25,490 bases of DNA, taken from positions 1 through 25,490 of the IMG/VR virus record IMGVR_UViG_3300024348_000217; one strand, 5' to 3'. Below the pieces are notes generated by a model. It made no database searches, had not been told where the DNA came from, and saw nothing but the letters and a program-made list of their open reading frames with translations. Position 1 is the stretch's first letter, and each line of letters starts with the position of its first letter. This document shows, one piece after another, positions 5,672-10,995 of this stretch. This DNA is from a virus. Made by a program: the position numbers and the translations under genes.

Positions 5672-6094
5672 TTAGAGATAACGAGCAACTGCGTTGTATG
5701 TTGAAGTATTAACTACTTCCTCATCTGTCATCTTTAGGATACGGATTGCATTTTCCATTTCCTCTTTCATTTCACGATAAGAGTGAATTGAGATTTGCTC
5801 AAACTCACGCTCAGGTGCTTGTGGAAGTTCTGACTCTGCAACTGTTAGGTCGAAGTCAATGTTTAACTGATTGTTCCAAGAACGATAGTTAGTGCGTAGG
5901 TTTTCTGCCTTCTTGATGTTAGCAACTGCGTAAGCAGTAAGTTCCTTTTTCCACTTTTCGTGAGCCTTTTGGAACTTTGCTTCGTTTGCTTCTTGGCTAG
6001 AATAGTTAGTGTTAAGTTCTGCTAACTTAGTTTCTAGTGCCTTGATTACTCGCTGAGTAGGGATTTTTACTGAGATTGCTTTGCCTCTTGCCAT
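5672..6094 (-). CDS. Conserved hypothetical coiled-coil actinophage-type protein
   Basis: 140 residues, largely helical and charged (VIKALETKLAELNTNYSSQE; FQKAHEKWKKELTAYAVANI). It has the character of small conserved proteins common in actinophage early regions. The ATG at 6094 has AAAGAGAAA upstream, a weak Shine-Dalgarno. It is transcribed from the promoter at 6150-6179 and followed by a GC hairpin. No enzyme motif is seen; an oligomeric or DNA-associated role is possible but not shown. Confidence 0.75.
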   Translation of the reverse strand: MARGKAISVKIPTQRVIKALETKLAELNTNYSSQEANEAKFQKAHEKWKKELTAYAVANIKKAENLRTNYRSWNNQLNIDFDLTVAESELPQAPEREFEQISIHSYREMKEEMENAIRILKMTDEEVVNTSTYNAVARYL

Positions 6095-6149
6095 TTGTTT
6101 TTCTCTTTTCTTTTTGGGTTGTTGTTAGGGGGTGGTTGAGCCTTTTATT

Positions 6150-6179
6150 ATTATCTCATGCTCAGGAGATACTTGTCAA
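6150..6179 (-). promoter_or_regulatory. Promoter of the 5672-6094 gene
   Basis: TTGACA (6174-6179), an 18-nt spacer and GATAAT (6150-6155) on the minus strand. The spacer contains TCATGCTCAGGA in plus orientation, half of the repeated hairpin element. Confidence 0.7.
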
Positions 6180-6180
6180 T

Positions 6181-6348
6181 TTACTTGGCTGTCCAAGTTG
6201 TGTAGCGAACTTTTCCATCTACATCTAACTTGATACGAACACTCTGTCCGTCTTTGTTAGGTGTGATTTCTTGAATTGTTCCTGTAACCTTTGACTTCTG
6301 TGAAGTGTATAGGTCGCCTACCTTGTATGTGTTTGTATTTACTGACAT
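6181..6348 (-). CDS. Small beta-rich protein, paralogue A
   Basis: 55 residues from the ATG at 6348 (MSVNTNTYKVGDLYTSQKSK), with AAAGGAA upstream. A longer frame would run through the promoter and is rejected. The pattern YKVGDLYTSQKSKVTGTIQEI matches the next gene (YQIGDLFTTSKTGITGRIAD), so the two are tandem paralogues. The Y-x-V/I-G-D-L opening and a predicted five-strand barrel suggest a KOW/SH3-like small barrel, but this is inference. Confidence 0.75.
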   Translation of the reverse strand: MSVNTNTYKVGDLYTSQKSKVTGTIQEITPNKDGQSVRIKLDVDGKVRYTTWTAK

Positions 6349-6389
6349 TGTATTTCCTTTTCTGTTAGGGGTTTCTTGCTTGTTATCTA

Positions 6390-6419
6390 AGTATAACATT
6401 TTGCAGTTAAAAATGTCAA
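6390..6419 (-). promoter_or_regulatory. Promoter of paralogue A
   Basis: TTGACA (6414-6419), an 18-nt spacer and TGTTATACT extended -10 (hexamer 6390-6395) on the minus strand. This is one of the strongest promoters in the window by consensus. Confidence 0.75.
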
Positions 6420-6450
6420 ATACATTTCTGACATTTCTCACATTTTGAGA

Positions 6451-6621
6451 TTACTTTGAGGTTTTAACCATAGCCAAACGGCGTGAGCCATTTGCCAAGA
6501 CTAGAGAAACTCTGGTAACCTTATTAGACATTGGTGTAAAGTCTGCGATACGACCTGTGATACCTGTCTTGCTTGTTGTGAATAGGTCACCAATTTGGTA
6601 AGTGTATCCTGAGATTGTCAT
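6451..6621 (-). CDS. Small beta-rich protein, paralogue B
   Basis: 56 residues beginning MTISGYTYQIGDLFTTSKTG. It aligns along its length with the 6181-6348 product and more loosely with the N-terminal half of the 8900-9103 product (IKDLLVGTNYYSRTLQGEII). The ATG at 6621 lies about 35 nt after a TAGAAT -10. The C-terminus is basic (RRLAMVKTSK), which could fit nucleic-acid contact. It has its own promoter and lies just upstream of paralogue A. Confidence 0.7.
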   Translation of the reverse strand: MTISGYTYQIGDLFTTSKTGITGRIADFTPMSNKVTRVSLVLANGSRRLAMVKTSK

Positions 6622-6655
6622 AGGGGTCTTGCCTTTCTGTTTGGGTTATAGTTTA

Positions 6656-6685
6656 ATTCTACACGAAAAATGTCATAAATACCAA
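6656..6685 (-). promoter_or_regulatory. Promoter of paralogue B
   Basis: TTGGTA (6680-6685), an 18-nt spacer and TAGAAT (6656-6661) on the minus strand. The spacer contains TGACATTTTT. The GlxR-like palindrome at 6705-6720 lies 19 nt upstream of the -35. Confidence 0.6.
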
Positions 6686-6704
6686 TCCAAACGACATTTT
6701 TGGG

Positions 6705-6720
6705 TGTGATAAACCCCACA
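6705..6720. promoter_or_regulatory. Imperfect GlxR/CRP-like palindrome
   Basis: TGTGATAAACCCCACA keeps nine of ten half-site bases of TGTGA-N6-TCACA but lacks the central TA. It is followed by GCGTGTCG (6729-6736) and TTGACA, as in the gap near 4809. Confidence 0.4.
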
Positions 6721-6759
6721 TCTTAAGAGCGTGTCGTAACTTGACAAATCAAAGTTTTG

Positions 6760-6782
6760 CCCCCGAGCCCTTTCTGCGGGGG
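6760..6782. terminator. Strong GC hairpin without T-run
   Basis: CCCCCG and CGGGGG form a 6-bp GC stem around an 11-nt loop. On the minus strand it lies just after the 6789-6848 mini-gene and could stop transcription coming from the Gp88 gene. The segment includes the recurring CCCCGAGCC motif. Confidence 0.45.
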
Positions 6783-6788
6783 ATCCAG

Positions 6789-6848
6789 TTAATTAAAAAG
6801 TGAATAACAAACAATAAATGTTATTAGTATCCAGAACCATGCAGGCAT
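6789..6848 (-). CDS. 19-residue hydrophobic peptide (possible)
   Basis: An ORF starts 6 nt after the Gp88 stop codon and encodes MPAWFWILITFIVCYSLFN, almost entirely a single membrane-spanning stretch. No clear Shine-Dalgarno is present, so translation would depend on coupling to Gp88. Two other tiny membrane proteins occur in the left arm (9385-9546, 10288-10389). Its reality is uncertain because of its size. Confidence 0.3.
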   Translation of the reverse strand: MPAWFWILITFIVCYSLFN

Positions 6849-6854
6849 GTTAAC

Positions 6855-7595
6855 TCATTTCTTACTCGCAGAGAATACAATATCTGCTTTAGAGTATACA
6901 CAAAGTGAGCATGAAACGCAAGCGCTACCATTATTTGAAATTAAAGGTATCTGTTTATTATTTTCAGGACACTTAGCACCAGGCTTACCTATCATTTCTT
7001 TCATGTCTGCTTGGCCTATTGCAAAATTCTTAGCAAGGTATGCAAGGCGTACACCGTTTTTAATTTTAAGGTCCACTCCTACTTTTACATTCTCACTATC
7101 AGTGCTAAAGTAAAGAGACAGGTTAGTAATATCCTTAAGGATAAGCGCTGCAGACTTAACACGTGTATATACCCAGAATTGAATGTCAGTATTATTATTG
7201 ATTACAGTCTTCCATGCTTGAGTGTATATATCGTTAAAGAAATCTCCGTCCCAATGAATGCGAAATAGCATAGGAGCGTCTTTCTTAGTACAGTCTGCAC
7301 GGAAATCATTAATCATATCAGTTAGCAATGATTCCATAGTATCCTGATCAGCGTCTTTGACTAAATCCCAATTGTGTAATAGGTTAGCCTTTACACCTTT
7401 AAATAGTTTTTCGAGTTTTCCTGCGTAGCATACGCTTTCACATACACTAGTGGCACCAGGGCACGAGAAATTCTTTCCAGCAGGGAGGCCGAAAGTATTA
7501 GCGATTGCTGCTTGCTTTCCATTTTTTGTGACAAGGTTAGCCACCTTTCTATCATTAGAGCGTTTTAGTTTAAGTGTATTAGTAGTCAAGGCCAA
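6855..7595 (-). CDS. Gp88-family phage protein
   Basis: 246 residues. The start is TTG at 7595 (MALTTNTLKLKRSNDRKVAN), overlapping the upstream gene by 17 nt; another TTG lies two codons in. Family signature: FGLPAGKNFSCPGATSVCES with CYAGKLEKLF, then FRIHWDGDFFN and YTRVKSA. It carries an early CX6CX3C cluster and a late CX2CX2C cluster (ACVSCSLC), which could hold metal or an iron-sulfur centre. The family (gene product 88) is widespread in actinophages; its activity is unknown. Conserved Asp, His and Arg in RIHWDGDF suggest an enzyme. Confidence 0.85.
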   Translation of the reverse strand: MALTTNTLKLKRSNDRKVANLVTKNGKQAAIANTFGLPAGKNFSCPGATSVCESVCYAGKLEKLFKGVKANLLHNWDLVKDADQDTMESLLTDMINDFRADCTKKDAPMLFRIHWDGDFFNDIYTQAWKTVINNNTDIQFWVYTRVKSAALILKDITNLSLYFSTDSENVKVGVDLKIKNGVRLAYLAKNFAIGQADMKEMIGKPGAKCPENNKQIPLISNNGSACVSCSLCVYSKADIVFSASKK

Positions 7596-7755
7596 GACTC
7601 ATTTCTAGAGCGATGTCTTCATTATAAGTAGCGGACATTTCTTCTAGTAAGCAATGAGTGCACATTTCTTCCAAATCATCCACTGAGTTTTCATGGCATG
7701 AAGGACAGACTGTTGCGTAGTATTCGTCTAGCATTTCATCGTTGTCATATTTCAT
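7579..7755 (-). CDS. 58-residue acidic zinc-ribbon protein
   Basis: MKYDNDEMLDEYYATVCPSC is followed by HENSVDDLEEMCTHCLLEEM: two CxxC pairs 13 residues apart in an acidic background. It starts inside the stop of the upstream gene (ATGA overlap) and ends overlapping Gp88. The acidic charge argues for a protein partner rather than DNA binding. An internal promoter-like site (about 7777-7805) may add transcription. Confidence 0.65.
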   Translation of the reverse strand: MKYDNDEMLDEYYATVCPSCHENSVDDLEEMCTHCLLEEMSATYNEDIALEMSLGLDY

Positions 7756-7901
7756 AGGGGGTCTCCTTTGTATTTCTTTAATTGTAGCATTTCAGACTGA
7801 CATTTCTTTCTATTGTAAGACTTCTTTGAAGGCACGGAAGAGGCAGCATTAGAACGGCGAAGTTCCATTAGCCTACGTAATTCTTCAGATGTCTTTTTCA
7901 T
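7752..7901 (-). CDS. 49-residue basic protein, leaderless
   Basis: MKKTSEELRRLMELRRSNAA...SYNRKKCQ...KYKGDPL, strongly basic with an N-terminal helix. The ATG lies exactly 6 nt after a TAAGAT -10 with TTGACA at 17 nt. It overlaps the next gene by ATGA. A role in nucleic-acid binding is possible from charge alone. Confidence 0.6.
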   Translation of the reverse strand: MKKTSEELRRLMELRRSNAASSVPSKKSYNRKKCQSEMLQLKKYKGDPL

Positions 7902-7907
7902 AACTTA

Positions 7908-7936
7908 ATCTTAGCAAACTTGGAGAAAAATGTCAA
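7908..7936 (-). promoter_or_regulatory. Promoter of the 7901-6855 operon
   Basis: TTGACA (7931-7936), a 17-nt spacer starting TTTTTCTCC, and TAAGAT (7908-7913) on the minus strand. The ATG follows after 6 nt. CAAAACGGACATT (7961-7973) lies 25 nt upstream of the -35. Confidence 0.75.
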
Positions 7937-7960
7937 CTCTCTTAATCAGGAGATTCTGGG

Positions 7961-7973
7961 CAAAACGGACATT
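7961..7973. repeat. CAAAACGGACATT box, copy 1
   Basis: A 13-bp motif found identically at 10232-10244, 10968-10980 and 14726-14738, always in intergenic DNA. Here it lies 25 nt upstream of the -35 of a leftward promoter. Candidate regulator-binding site. Confidence 0.55.
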
Positions 7974-7988
7974 TCGCCTCGGGCGTTT

Positions 7989-8231
7989 TTATTCGTCGTG
8001 TTCTATAAAAACAAAAAGTTTTATTCGTGAATCAAAATTAAATTCAACTGTTTCTATTTCACCAAATTCATTTTGGCAATCAATAAAATACTTATCGCCT
8101 GTTGCATCTGAAGCAATAACTTTAACTTCTACAATGCCGTCATCAGTTTCAATTAAATCATTAATCATTAATTGATCTGGTGTTAAGTCGTCAGCATATA
8201 CAAGTTCCATAGCATTTATTGTAGCAGGCAT
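7989..8231 (-). CDS. Hypothetical acidic protein
   Basis: 80 residues from the ATG at 8231 (MPATINAMELVYADDLTPDQ), one base after the upstream stop, with GAGGAA inside the upstream gene as Shine-Dalgarno. A longer frame is rejected because it overlaps that gene. The sequence DQLMINDLIETDDGIVEVKV suggests a small beta-barrel. Function unknown. It is the last gene of the 9103-7989 series. Confidence 0.7.
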   Translation of the reverse strand: MPATINAMELVYADDLTPDQLMINDLIETDDGIVEVKVIASDATGDKYFIDCQNEFGEIETVEFNFDSRIKLFVFIEHDE

Positions 8232-8232
8232 T

Positions 8233-8532
8233 TTATTCCTCATCTTCATATTCATCTACTGGGTCAATGAACCATGATAGGTGGTGTTGTTCAATGATAG
8301 CCCATGCAGGTGCGTGAGTCATTCCTTTATACAAAATCTGAAAGTCACCAACCATAGGCATGGCAATCATTCGGTCATAGTCCTCGTCATAGGCTGCGTC
8401 AATGGCTTCAATACAAGGGGCTACCATTTCTGCGGGGACTGGAGGATAGTGATTACCTTTAAGGTGATAAAGTAATTGTGTTTCTAAATCTAGCGTTGTA
8501 TCTGCCAACCCTATTGCTGTAACTGATCCCAT
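8233..8532 (-). CDS. Conserved actinophage-type hypothetical protein
   Basis: 99 residues. The stretch LLYHLKGNHYPPVPAEMVAP is characteristic of a small protein family I associate with actinophages, followed by CIEAIDAAYDED and AIIEQHHLSWFID. The C-terminus is very acidic. The ATG at 8532 directly abuts the upstream TAA. Role unknown. Confidence 0.75.
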   Translation of the reverse strand: MGSVTAIGLADTTLDLETQLLYHLKGNHYPPVPAEMVAPCIEAIDAAYDEDYDRMIAMPMVGDFQILYKGMTHAPAWAIIEQHHLSWFIDPVDEYEDEE

Positions 8533-8748
8533 TTACTTACCTCCTACATTTCCGTCACGATAAAATATCTTAGTGTGCATTTTGCCACTAGGCTCTGAAA
8601 GATTAACTGTTGAGTATTCGTTAGCCAATCCCCAATCAACAAACTTATTATAAGTATCAACTGCATCTAGTGCATTATTAAATCGCCCTGTCCAATGAGG
8701 GGACTTATCTCCGTCATAGGTACAAGTTACTGAGTATAGGTATTCCAT
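8533..8748 (-). CDS. Conserved actinophage-type hypothetical protein
   Basis: 71 residues from the ATG at 8748 (MEYLYSVTCTYDGDKSPHWT), joined to the upstream gene by TAATG. A longer frame extends into that gene and is not believed. Alternating strands and an amphipathic helix (NALDAVDTYNKFVDWG) suggest a compact alpha/beta fold. The family is recalled from actinophages, without known function. Confidence 0.7.
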   Translation of the reverse strand: MEYLYSVTCTYDGDKSPHWTGRFNNALDAVDTYNKFVDWGLANEYSTVNLSEPSGKMHTKIFYRDGNVGGK

Positions 8749-8900
8749 TAGTCTGCCTCTTTCGTTGTGAATAATTGGTGGGGGTTGCAATCGCAACTTT
8801 CTGTATCATAGTCTATACCATTTCCAAAGAATAACCAACCTGAGCCATAGCATAGGTCACAAGTAGTTATCTCTGCAAGCATTTCTTTAACTTTTCCCAT
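8748..8900 (-). CDS. 50-residue zinc-binding protein (CxxC-GxGW type)
   Basis: MGKVKEMLAEITTCDLCYGS is followed by GWLFFGNGIDYDTESCDCNPH. The two pairs CDLC and CDC with a glycine-aromatic turn between them resemble a DnaJ-like zinc knuckle and recur in small actinophage proteins. TAATG junctions on both sides make it part of the 9103-8533 chain. Confidence 0.7.
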   Translation of the reverse strand: MGKVKEMLAEITTCDLCYGSGWLFFGNGIDYDTESCDCNPHQLFTTKEAD

Positions 8901-9103
8901 TATGCACCAACCTTTACTGCAACTGTGCGATAGGTTGTCTTATAGCCACTATTAGGCGCAACCTCTACAAGATAGGTTTCGCAACCTTGATACCAAACTG
9001 CATGAGGGTGTTCCTCTGCTGAGATAATTTCACCCTGCAAGGTGCGTGAGTAGTAGTTAGTTCCTACAAGTAGGTCTTTAATTGAGTATACATTTGCTGA
9101 CAT
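8900..9103 (-). CDS. Hypothetical small beta-rich protein
   Basis: 67 residues beginning MSANVYSIKDLLVGTNYYSR. The N-terminal half resembles the two 55-56-residue paralogues at 6181-6621, suggesting the same small barrel. The ATG at 9103 has AAGGAAG upstream. It is the first gene of a five-gene chain (to 7989) and is served by two promoters in tandem, 9143-9171 and 9218-9246. Confidence 0.7.
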   Translation of the reverse strand: MSANVYSIKDLLVGTNYYSRTLQGEIISAEEHPHAVWYQGCETYLVEVAPNSGYKTTYRTVAVKVGA

Positions 9104-9142
9104 AGTGTCACTTCCTTTTTCTTTAATTAACTTGATATAAAT

Positions 9143-9171
9143 ATCTTACACTATGGGGCTGACATTTTCAA
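9143..9171 (-). promoter_or_regulatory. Proximal promoter of the 9103-7989 genes, with ATGTCAG box
   Basis: TTGAAA (9166-9171), a 17-nt spacer and TAAGAT (9143-9148) on the minus strand. ATGTCAGCCCC fills the start of the spacer. CGACACGCC (9174-9182), the complement of GGCGTGTCG, abuts it upstream. Confidence 0.6.
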
Positions 9172-9184
9172 TTCGACACGCCGT

Positions 9185-9303
9185 AAGTGTTCAATATTTA
9201 TTTTTTCTTACTATGTAAGTCTATCTGATTACTCTTAAAATATCAACTTACTAGAGAGTATTTCCAAATAGTGAGACGCTCAAAGGATGTGAGAAAAATC
9301 ACA
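9185..9303 (-). promoter_or_regulatory. Distal promoter cassette R1 (inverted copy of 11232-11343)
   Basis: On the minus strand: palindrome TGTGAGAAAAATCACA (9288-9303, written in plus orientation), GAGCGTCTCA, AATACT, TTGATA (9241-9246), a 17-nt spacer, TAGACT (9218-9223), then TTACATAGTAAGAAAAA. The same order and spacing occur on the plus strand at 11232-11343. The cassette lies in a 281-nt gene-free stretch. Confidence 0.65.
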
Positions 9304-9350
9304 TAGTACGTAAACAGATACGACACGCCCGACTGCGCCGAGGAAAATTT

Positions 9351-9373
9351 TGAGCAGTTTTAGATCATGCTCA
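9351..9373. repeat. Repeated hairpin element, copy 4
   Basis: TGAGCA and TGCTCA (6 bp) around GTTTTAGATCA, followed on the plus strand by GGATTTTTTG. It is preceded by GCCGAGGAAAATTTT, the other recurring block. On the minus strand it lies 12 nt after the stop of the 9385-9546 gene and may terminate that operon. Confidence 0.65.
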
Positions 9374-9384
9374 GGATTTTTTGT

Positions 9385-9546
9385 TTAAACTTTTCGGGAT
9401 TTTTTTCTTTCGTCCCGTAATGCAATTTGCAATCTGCGAATTTCTTTATGCTGTTCAATATTCTGTTTCCAAAATAGTAACATCATTGTTAAAGAGCCAG
9501 CAAGTGCAATTACAATTGCGATTAGTGTTCCGTTATCAAGTACCAT
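9385..9546 (-). CDS. 53-residue single-pass membrane protein
   Basis: MVLDNGTLIAIVIALAGSLT continues with MMLLFWKQ, giving one N-terminal membrane helix, then a charged basic helix (EQHKEIRRLQIALRDERKKS). Topology is probably N-out/C-in by the positive-inside rule. It is coupled to the upstream gene by TAATG. Such small proteins sit near phage immunity or host-takeover genes, but no role can be assigned. It ends the 10035-9385 operon. Confidence 0.6.
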   Translation of the reverse strand: MVLDNGTLIAIVIALAGSLTMMLLFWKQNIEQHKEIRRLQIALRDERKKSRKV

Positions 9547-9728
9547 TAGTCATTTCCTCCAATTGTTAGACACGCTTCCACAAATCTTTCATGGTTAAAG
9601 CGTGGGTTATCATTTTCAAACATATCAGCAAAATCATTTACAATATCTGCAAACATGTTTGTATCAAAATACATTGAATAGTTGCTAAGGATTTCAGCAG
9701 TAGCAACATAGTCTTTTCGTGTCATCAT
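9546..9728 (-). CDS. Conserved phage hypothetical protein (MTRKDYVATAEIL family)
   Basis: 60 residues: TRKDYVATAEILSNY, then FADIVNDFADMFENDNPRFN and HERFVEAC. I recognise this as a small conserved protein seen in many actinophages, function unknown. It is alpha-helical with a conserved FADMFxxDNPRF block. Two ATGs are adjacent at the start. TAATG junctions link it to both neighbours. Confidence 0.75.
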   Translation of the reverse strand: MMTRKDYVATAEILSNYSMYFDTNMFADIVNDFADMFENDNPRFNHERFVEACLTIGGND

Positions 9729-9850
9729 TAGATAGCACCTTCCTGAAATAAACCAATTTCAATGTCTAGTAATTCTTGAGGTGTAGCGTCAGATAAATCA
9801 ACCCAACCTGCACCTTCCTCATTTATACGAAAGATTTCAATGTATCCCAT
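9728..9850 (-). CDS. 40-residue hypothetical protein
   Basis: The short ORF MGYIEIFRINEEGAGWVDLS...GLFQEGAI is locked into the operon by TAATG at both ends (9850 and 9728). It is acidic and beta-like at the N-terminus. No known family. Confidence 0.55.
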   Translation of the reverse strand: MGYIEIFRINEEGAGWVDLSDATPQELLDIEIGLFQEGAI

Positions 9851-10035
9851 TAGAGAACCTTCTTTCCTCTAATTGTTCCACGAACGCTTAGAGCGTCGCA
9901 AGACATTTTAACCGCAACACCAACAGGCAGAGAGTCTGCGTAGTTAGTTACGAATTGAGCAACCGCACCCTTTGAGGGTAGAGCGATTTTCTTTGTAGAA
10001 CCATTAAAGGTTTCTAGTGTTATAGTGTAAGTCAT
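9850..10035 (-). CDS. 61-residue hypothetical protein, paralogue of the 11936-12124 product
   Basis: MTYTITLETFNGSTKKIALP...GAVAQFVTNYADSLPVGVAVKM. The product at 11936 on the other strand has the same layout: threonine-rich strand, G-S/T-T-K, short helix with F, then G-V/T-A-V. The similarity is modest but runs the whole length. The ATG at 10035 has GAAAGGAA upstream. It is the first gene of a four-gene chain driven by the promoters at 10069-10097 and 10190-10218. Confidence 0.7.
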   Translation of the reverse strand: MTYTITLETFNGSTKKIALPSKGAVAQFVTNYADSLPVGVAVKMSCDALSVRGTIRGKKVL

Positions 10036-10068
10036 TTATTGACTTCCTTTCTTTAAGTTGATAAGACT

Positions 10069-10097
10069 ATCCTATCATAGGGGACTGACATTTTGGC
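10069..10097 (-). promoter_or_regulatory. Possible proximal promoter with ATGTCAG box
   Basis: TAGGAT (10069-10074) on the minus strand, with ATGTCAGTCCCC in the 17-nt spacer and GCCAAA at the -35 place. The -35 is poor, so activity may need an activator. Confidence 0.4.
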
Positions 10098-10100
10098 TAC

Positions 10101-10118
10101 TTATTTGCTAAGGCTCAC
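10101..10118 (-). CDS. Leader mini-ORF, GTG start, MSLSK-type
   Basis: GTGAGCCTTAGCAAATAA reads start-Ser-Leu-Ser-Lys-stop on the minus strand. It is the second of two such units in the same leader, the first at 10136-10153. With the copies at 11182 and 11354, it shares the layout start-AGC-CTN ... AGC-AAA-TAA. It could be a leader peptide or purely an RNA or DNA motif. Confidence 0.3.
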   Translation of the reverse strand: MSLSK

Positions 10119-10134
10119 TGTGATACTAGTCACA
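10119..10134. promoter_or_regulatory. Perfect TGTGA-N6-TCACA palindrome
   Basis: TGTGATACTAGTCACA has both half-sites intact; the centre is CT rather than TA. It lies between the two leader mini-ORFs, downstream of the promoter at 10190-10218, so a bound protein there would block transcription. Confidence 0.55.
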
Positions 10135-10135
10135 T

Positions 10136-10153
10136 TTATTTGCTTAGGCTCAT
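10136..10153 (-). CDS. Leader mini-ORF, MSLSK
   Basis: ATGAGCCTAAGCAAATAA encodes MSLSK and a stop, about 30 nt after the expected transcription start of the promoter at 10190-10218. AAAGAGG precedes it and could serve as a Shine-Dalgarno. The upstream leader AATTAAATAAAGGA matches that of the plus-strand leaders at 11155-11180 and 11332-11345. See the copies at 11182 and 11354. Confidence 0.35.
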   Translation of the reverse strand: MSLSK

Positions 10154-10189
10154 TAGCCTCTTTGTCCTTTATTTAATTGTTATAGTAGA

Positions 10190-10218
10190 ATACTAGCAGA
10201 TAAATCTCAAAAAGTCAA
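10190..10218 (-). promoter_or_regulatory. Distal promoter of the 10035-9385 operon (cassette R2)
   Basis: TTGACT (10213-10218), a 17-nt spacer and TAGTAT (10190-10195) on the minus strand. CAAAACGGACATT (10232-10244) and the palindrome at 10250-10265 lie upstream. The promoter and leader resemble those at 11116-11232 in reverse. Confidence 0.65.
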
Positions 10219-10231
10219 GTTTAGACACGGA

Positions 10232-10265
10232 CAAAACGGACATTTTTTGTGTGATTTACACCACA
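10232..10265. promoter_or_regulatory. CAAAACGGACATT box (copy 2) plus GlxR-like palindrome
   Basis: The box is at 10232-10244. TGTGATTTACACCACA (10250-10265) matches TGTGANNTANNTCACA except for one base. GGGGCCCGAGGATTTTTT follows. All lie upstream of the promoter at 10190-10218. Confidence 0.55.
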
Positions 10266-10287
10266 TGGGGCCCGAGGATTTTTTAGA

Positions 10288-10389
10288 TCATTCTTTTACA
10301 AATGAAATAAAACCCCAAATTAAACAAATCATTGAAAACCAAAACAGTGCATTACCACTTACGAAAAAAGTTTGATAAAAAGAATTCAT
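10288..10389 (-). CDS. 33-residue single-pass membrane peptide
   Basis: MNSFYQTFFVSGNALFWFSM is followed by ICLIWGFISFVKE, one long aromatic hydrophobic helix. The ATG is 2 nt after the TAA of the upstream gene, so it would be translated by coupling. It ends the 10882-10288 operon. The small size keeps confidence moderate. It resembles in style the 19-residue peptide after Gp88. Confidence 0.45.
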   Translation of the reverse strand: MNSFYQTFFVSGNALFWFSMICLIWGFISFVKE

Positions 10390-10391
10390 TT

Positions 10392-10559
10392 TTATTTATT
10401 ACCTTTGTGATAAAGAAAATTCCAAGCGTTGCGACAAATTAAAATGCTTTCGCAATTATCGCAACAGATAACACCATGCTCATTTAATTCTAAGTCATAG
10501 ATATCAACAGGGGAAGATGATTTGCCACATACAGAGGCAATAGTTAAAAAAGAACTCAT
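10392..10559 (-). CDS. 55-residue cysteine-motif protein
   Basis: MSSFLTIASVCGKSSSPVDI, then GVICCDNCESILICRNAWNF. CC-xx-C-x6-C suggests one zinc site. It begins in the chain 10882-10560 with only a base or two between genes; the Shine-Dalgarno AAAGGAAAT lies inside the end of the upstream gene. No family is recognised. Confidence 0.6.
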   Translation of the reverse strand: MSSFLTIASVCGKSSSPVDIYDLELNEHGVICCDNCESILICRNAWNFLYHKGNK

Positions 10560-10700
10560 TTATTTATTTCCTTTCATTGAGCAATTTTCTTTATGTACGA
10601 AACAAGCGTATTCGCACTCTGGGCAGATACTATCTGCAAGGCGTTCACGAATTTGTGAATAACTCTCAAGAGAGTTTCTGTTTTCATAGATTGAATTCAT
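10560..10700 (-). CDS. 46-residue zinc-ribbon-like protein
   Basis: MNSIYENRNSLESYSQIRER is followed by ADSICPECEYACFVHKENCS. The spacing CxxC-x3-C-x6-C, with a histidine between the last two cysteines, fits one or two metal sites. It is coupled to the upstream gene by TAATG. It is one of at least ten cysteine-motif small proteins in the window. Confidence 0.6.
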   Translation of the reverse strand: MNSIYENRNSLESYSQIRERLADSICPECEYACFVHKENCSMKGNK

Positions 10701-10882
10701 TATTTGGAAACCTTCCAATCTGTCCACATAGGTAGACGCTCAGGGTCAGTATCGTTATACCAACGCTCAATGTTATTTTCACAAACTTCACAGAAGGTGA
10801 ATTGGTCATCTCCTACCATAGAGATAGCAGACTTATGAGGTGTATGTGTTTTACATACTTCGATTATTACATTTGAATTCAT
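10700..10882 (-). CDS. 60-residue cysteine/histidine-motif protein
   Basis: MNSNVIIEVCKTHTPHKSAI, then FTFCEVCENNIERWYNDTDP. CxTH and CEVC could form a CHCC zinc site. The ATG at 10882 follows AAAGGAATT. It is the first gene of the leftward operon next to the divergent control region, so it may be among the first made after infection. No family is recognised. Confidence 0.65.
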   Translation of the reverse strand: MNSNVIIEVCKTHTPHKSAISMVGDDQFTFCEVCENNIERWYNDTDPERLPMWTDWKVSK

Positions 10883-10933
10883 TTGAATTCCTTTCTAGTT
10901 TGAGAACCTTTCTCAACTTTCTTTATACTAGTA

Positions 10934-10962
10934 AGTATAGCAGGGGGGTCTGACATTTAGTG
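10934..10962 (-). promoter_or_regulatory. Leftward promoter of the divergent control region
   Basis: Extended -10 TGCTATACT (hexamer 10934-10939) with ATGTCAGACCCCCC in the 17-nt spacer; the -35 place reads CACTAA. The weak -35 plus the conserved box suggests activator dependence. CAAAACGGACATT (10968-10980) abuts upstream. Confidence 0.55.
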
Positions 10963-10967
10963 GGGTA

Positions 10968-10980
10968 CAAAACGGACATT
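10968..10980. repeat. CAAAACGGACATT box, copy 3
   Basis: Identical to the copies at 7961, 10232 and 14726. It lies 6 nt upstream of the -35 place of the leftward promoter. Confidence 0.55.
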
Positions 10981-10995
10981 ATGGACAAAAGGGAT

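Noticed and set aside
5430-5675. 81-residue plus-strand ORF with two hydrophobic stretches
   Set aside because: It covers the promoter, a repeated hairpin and a terminator of minus-strand genes and has no RBS.
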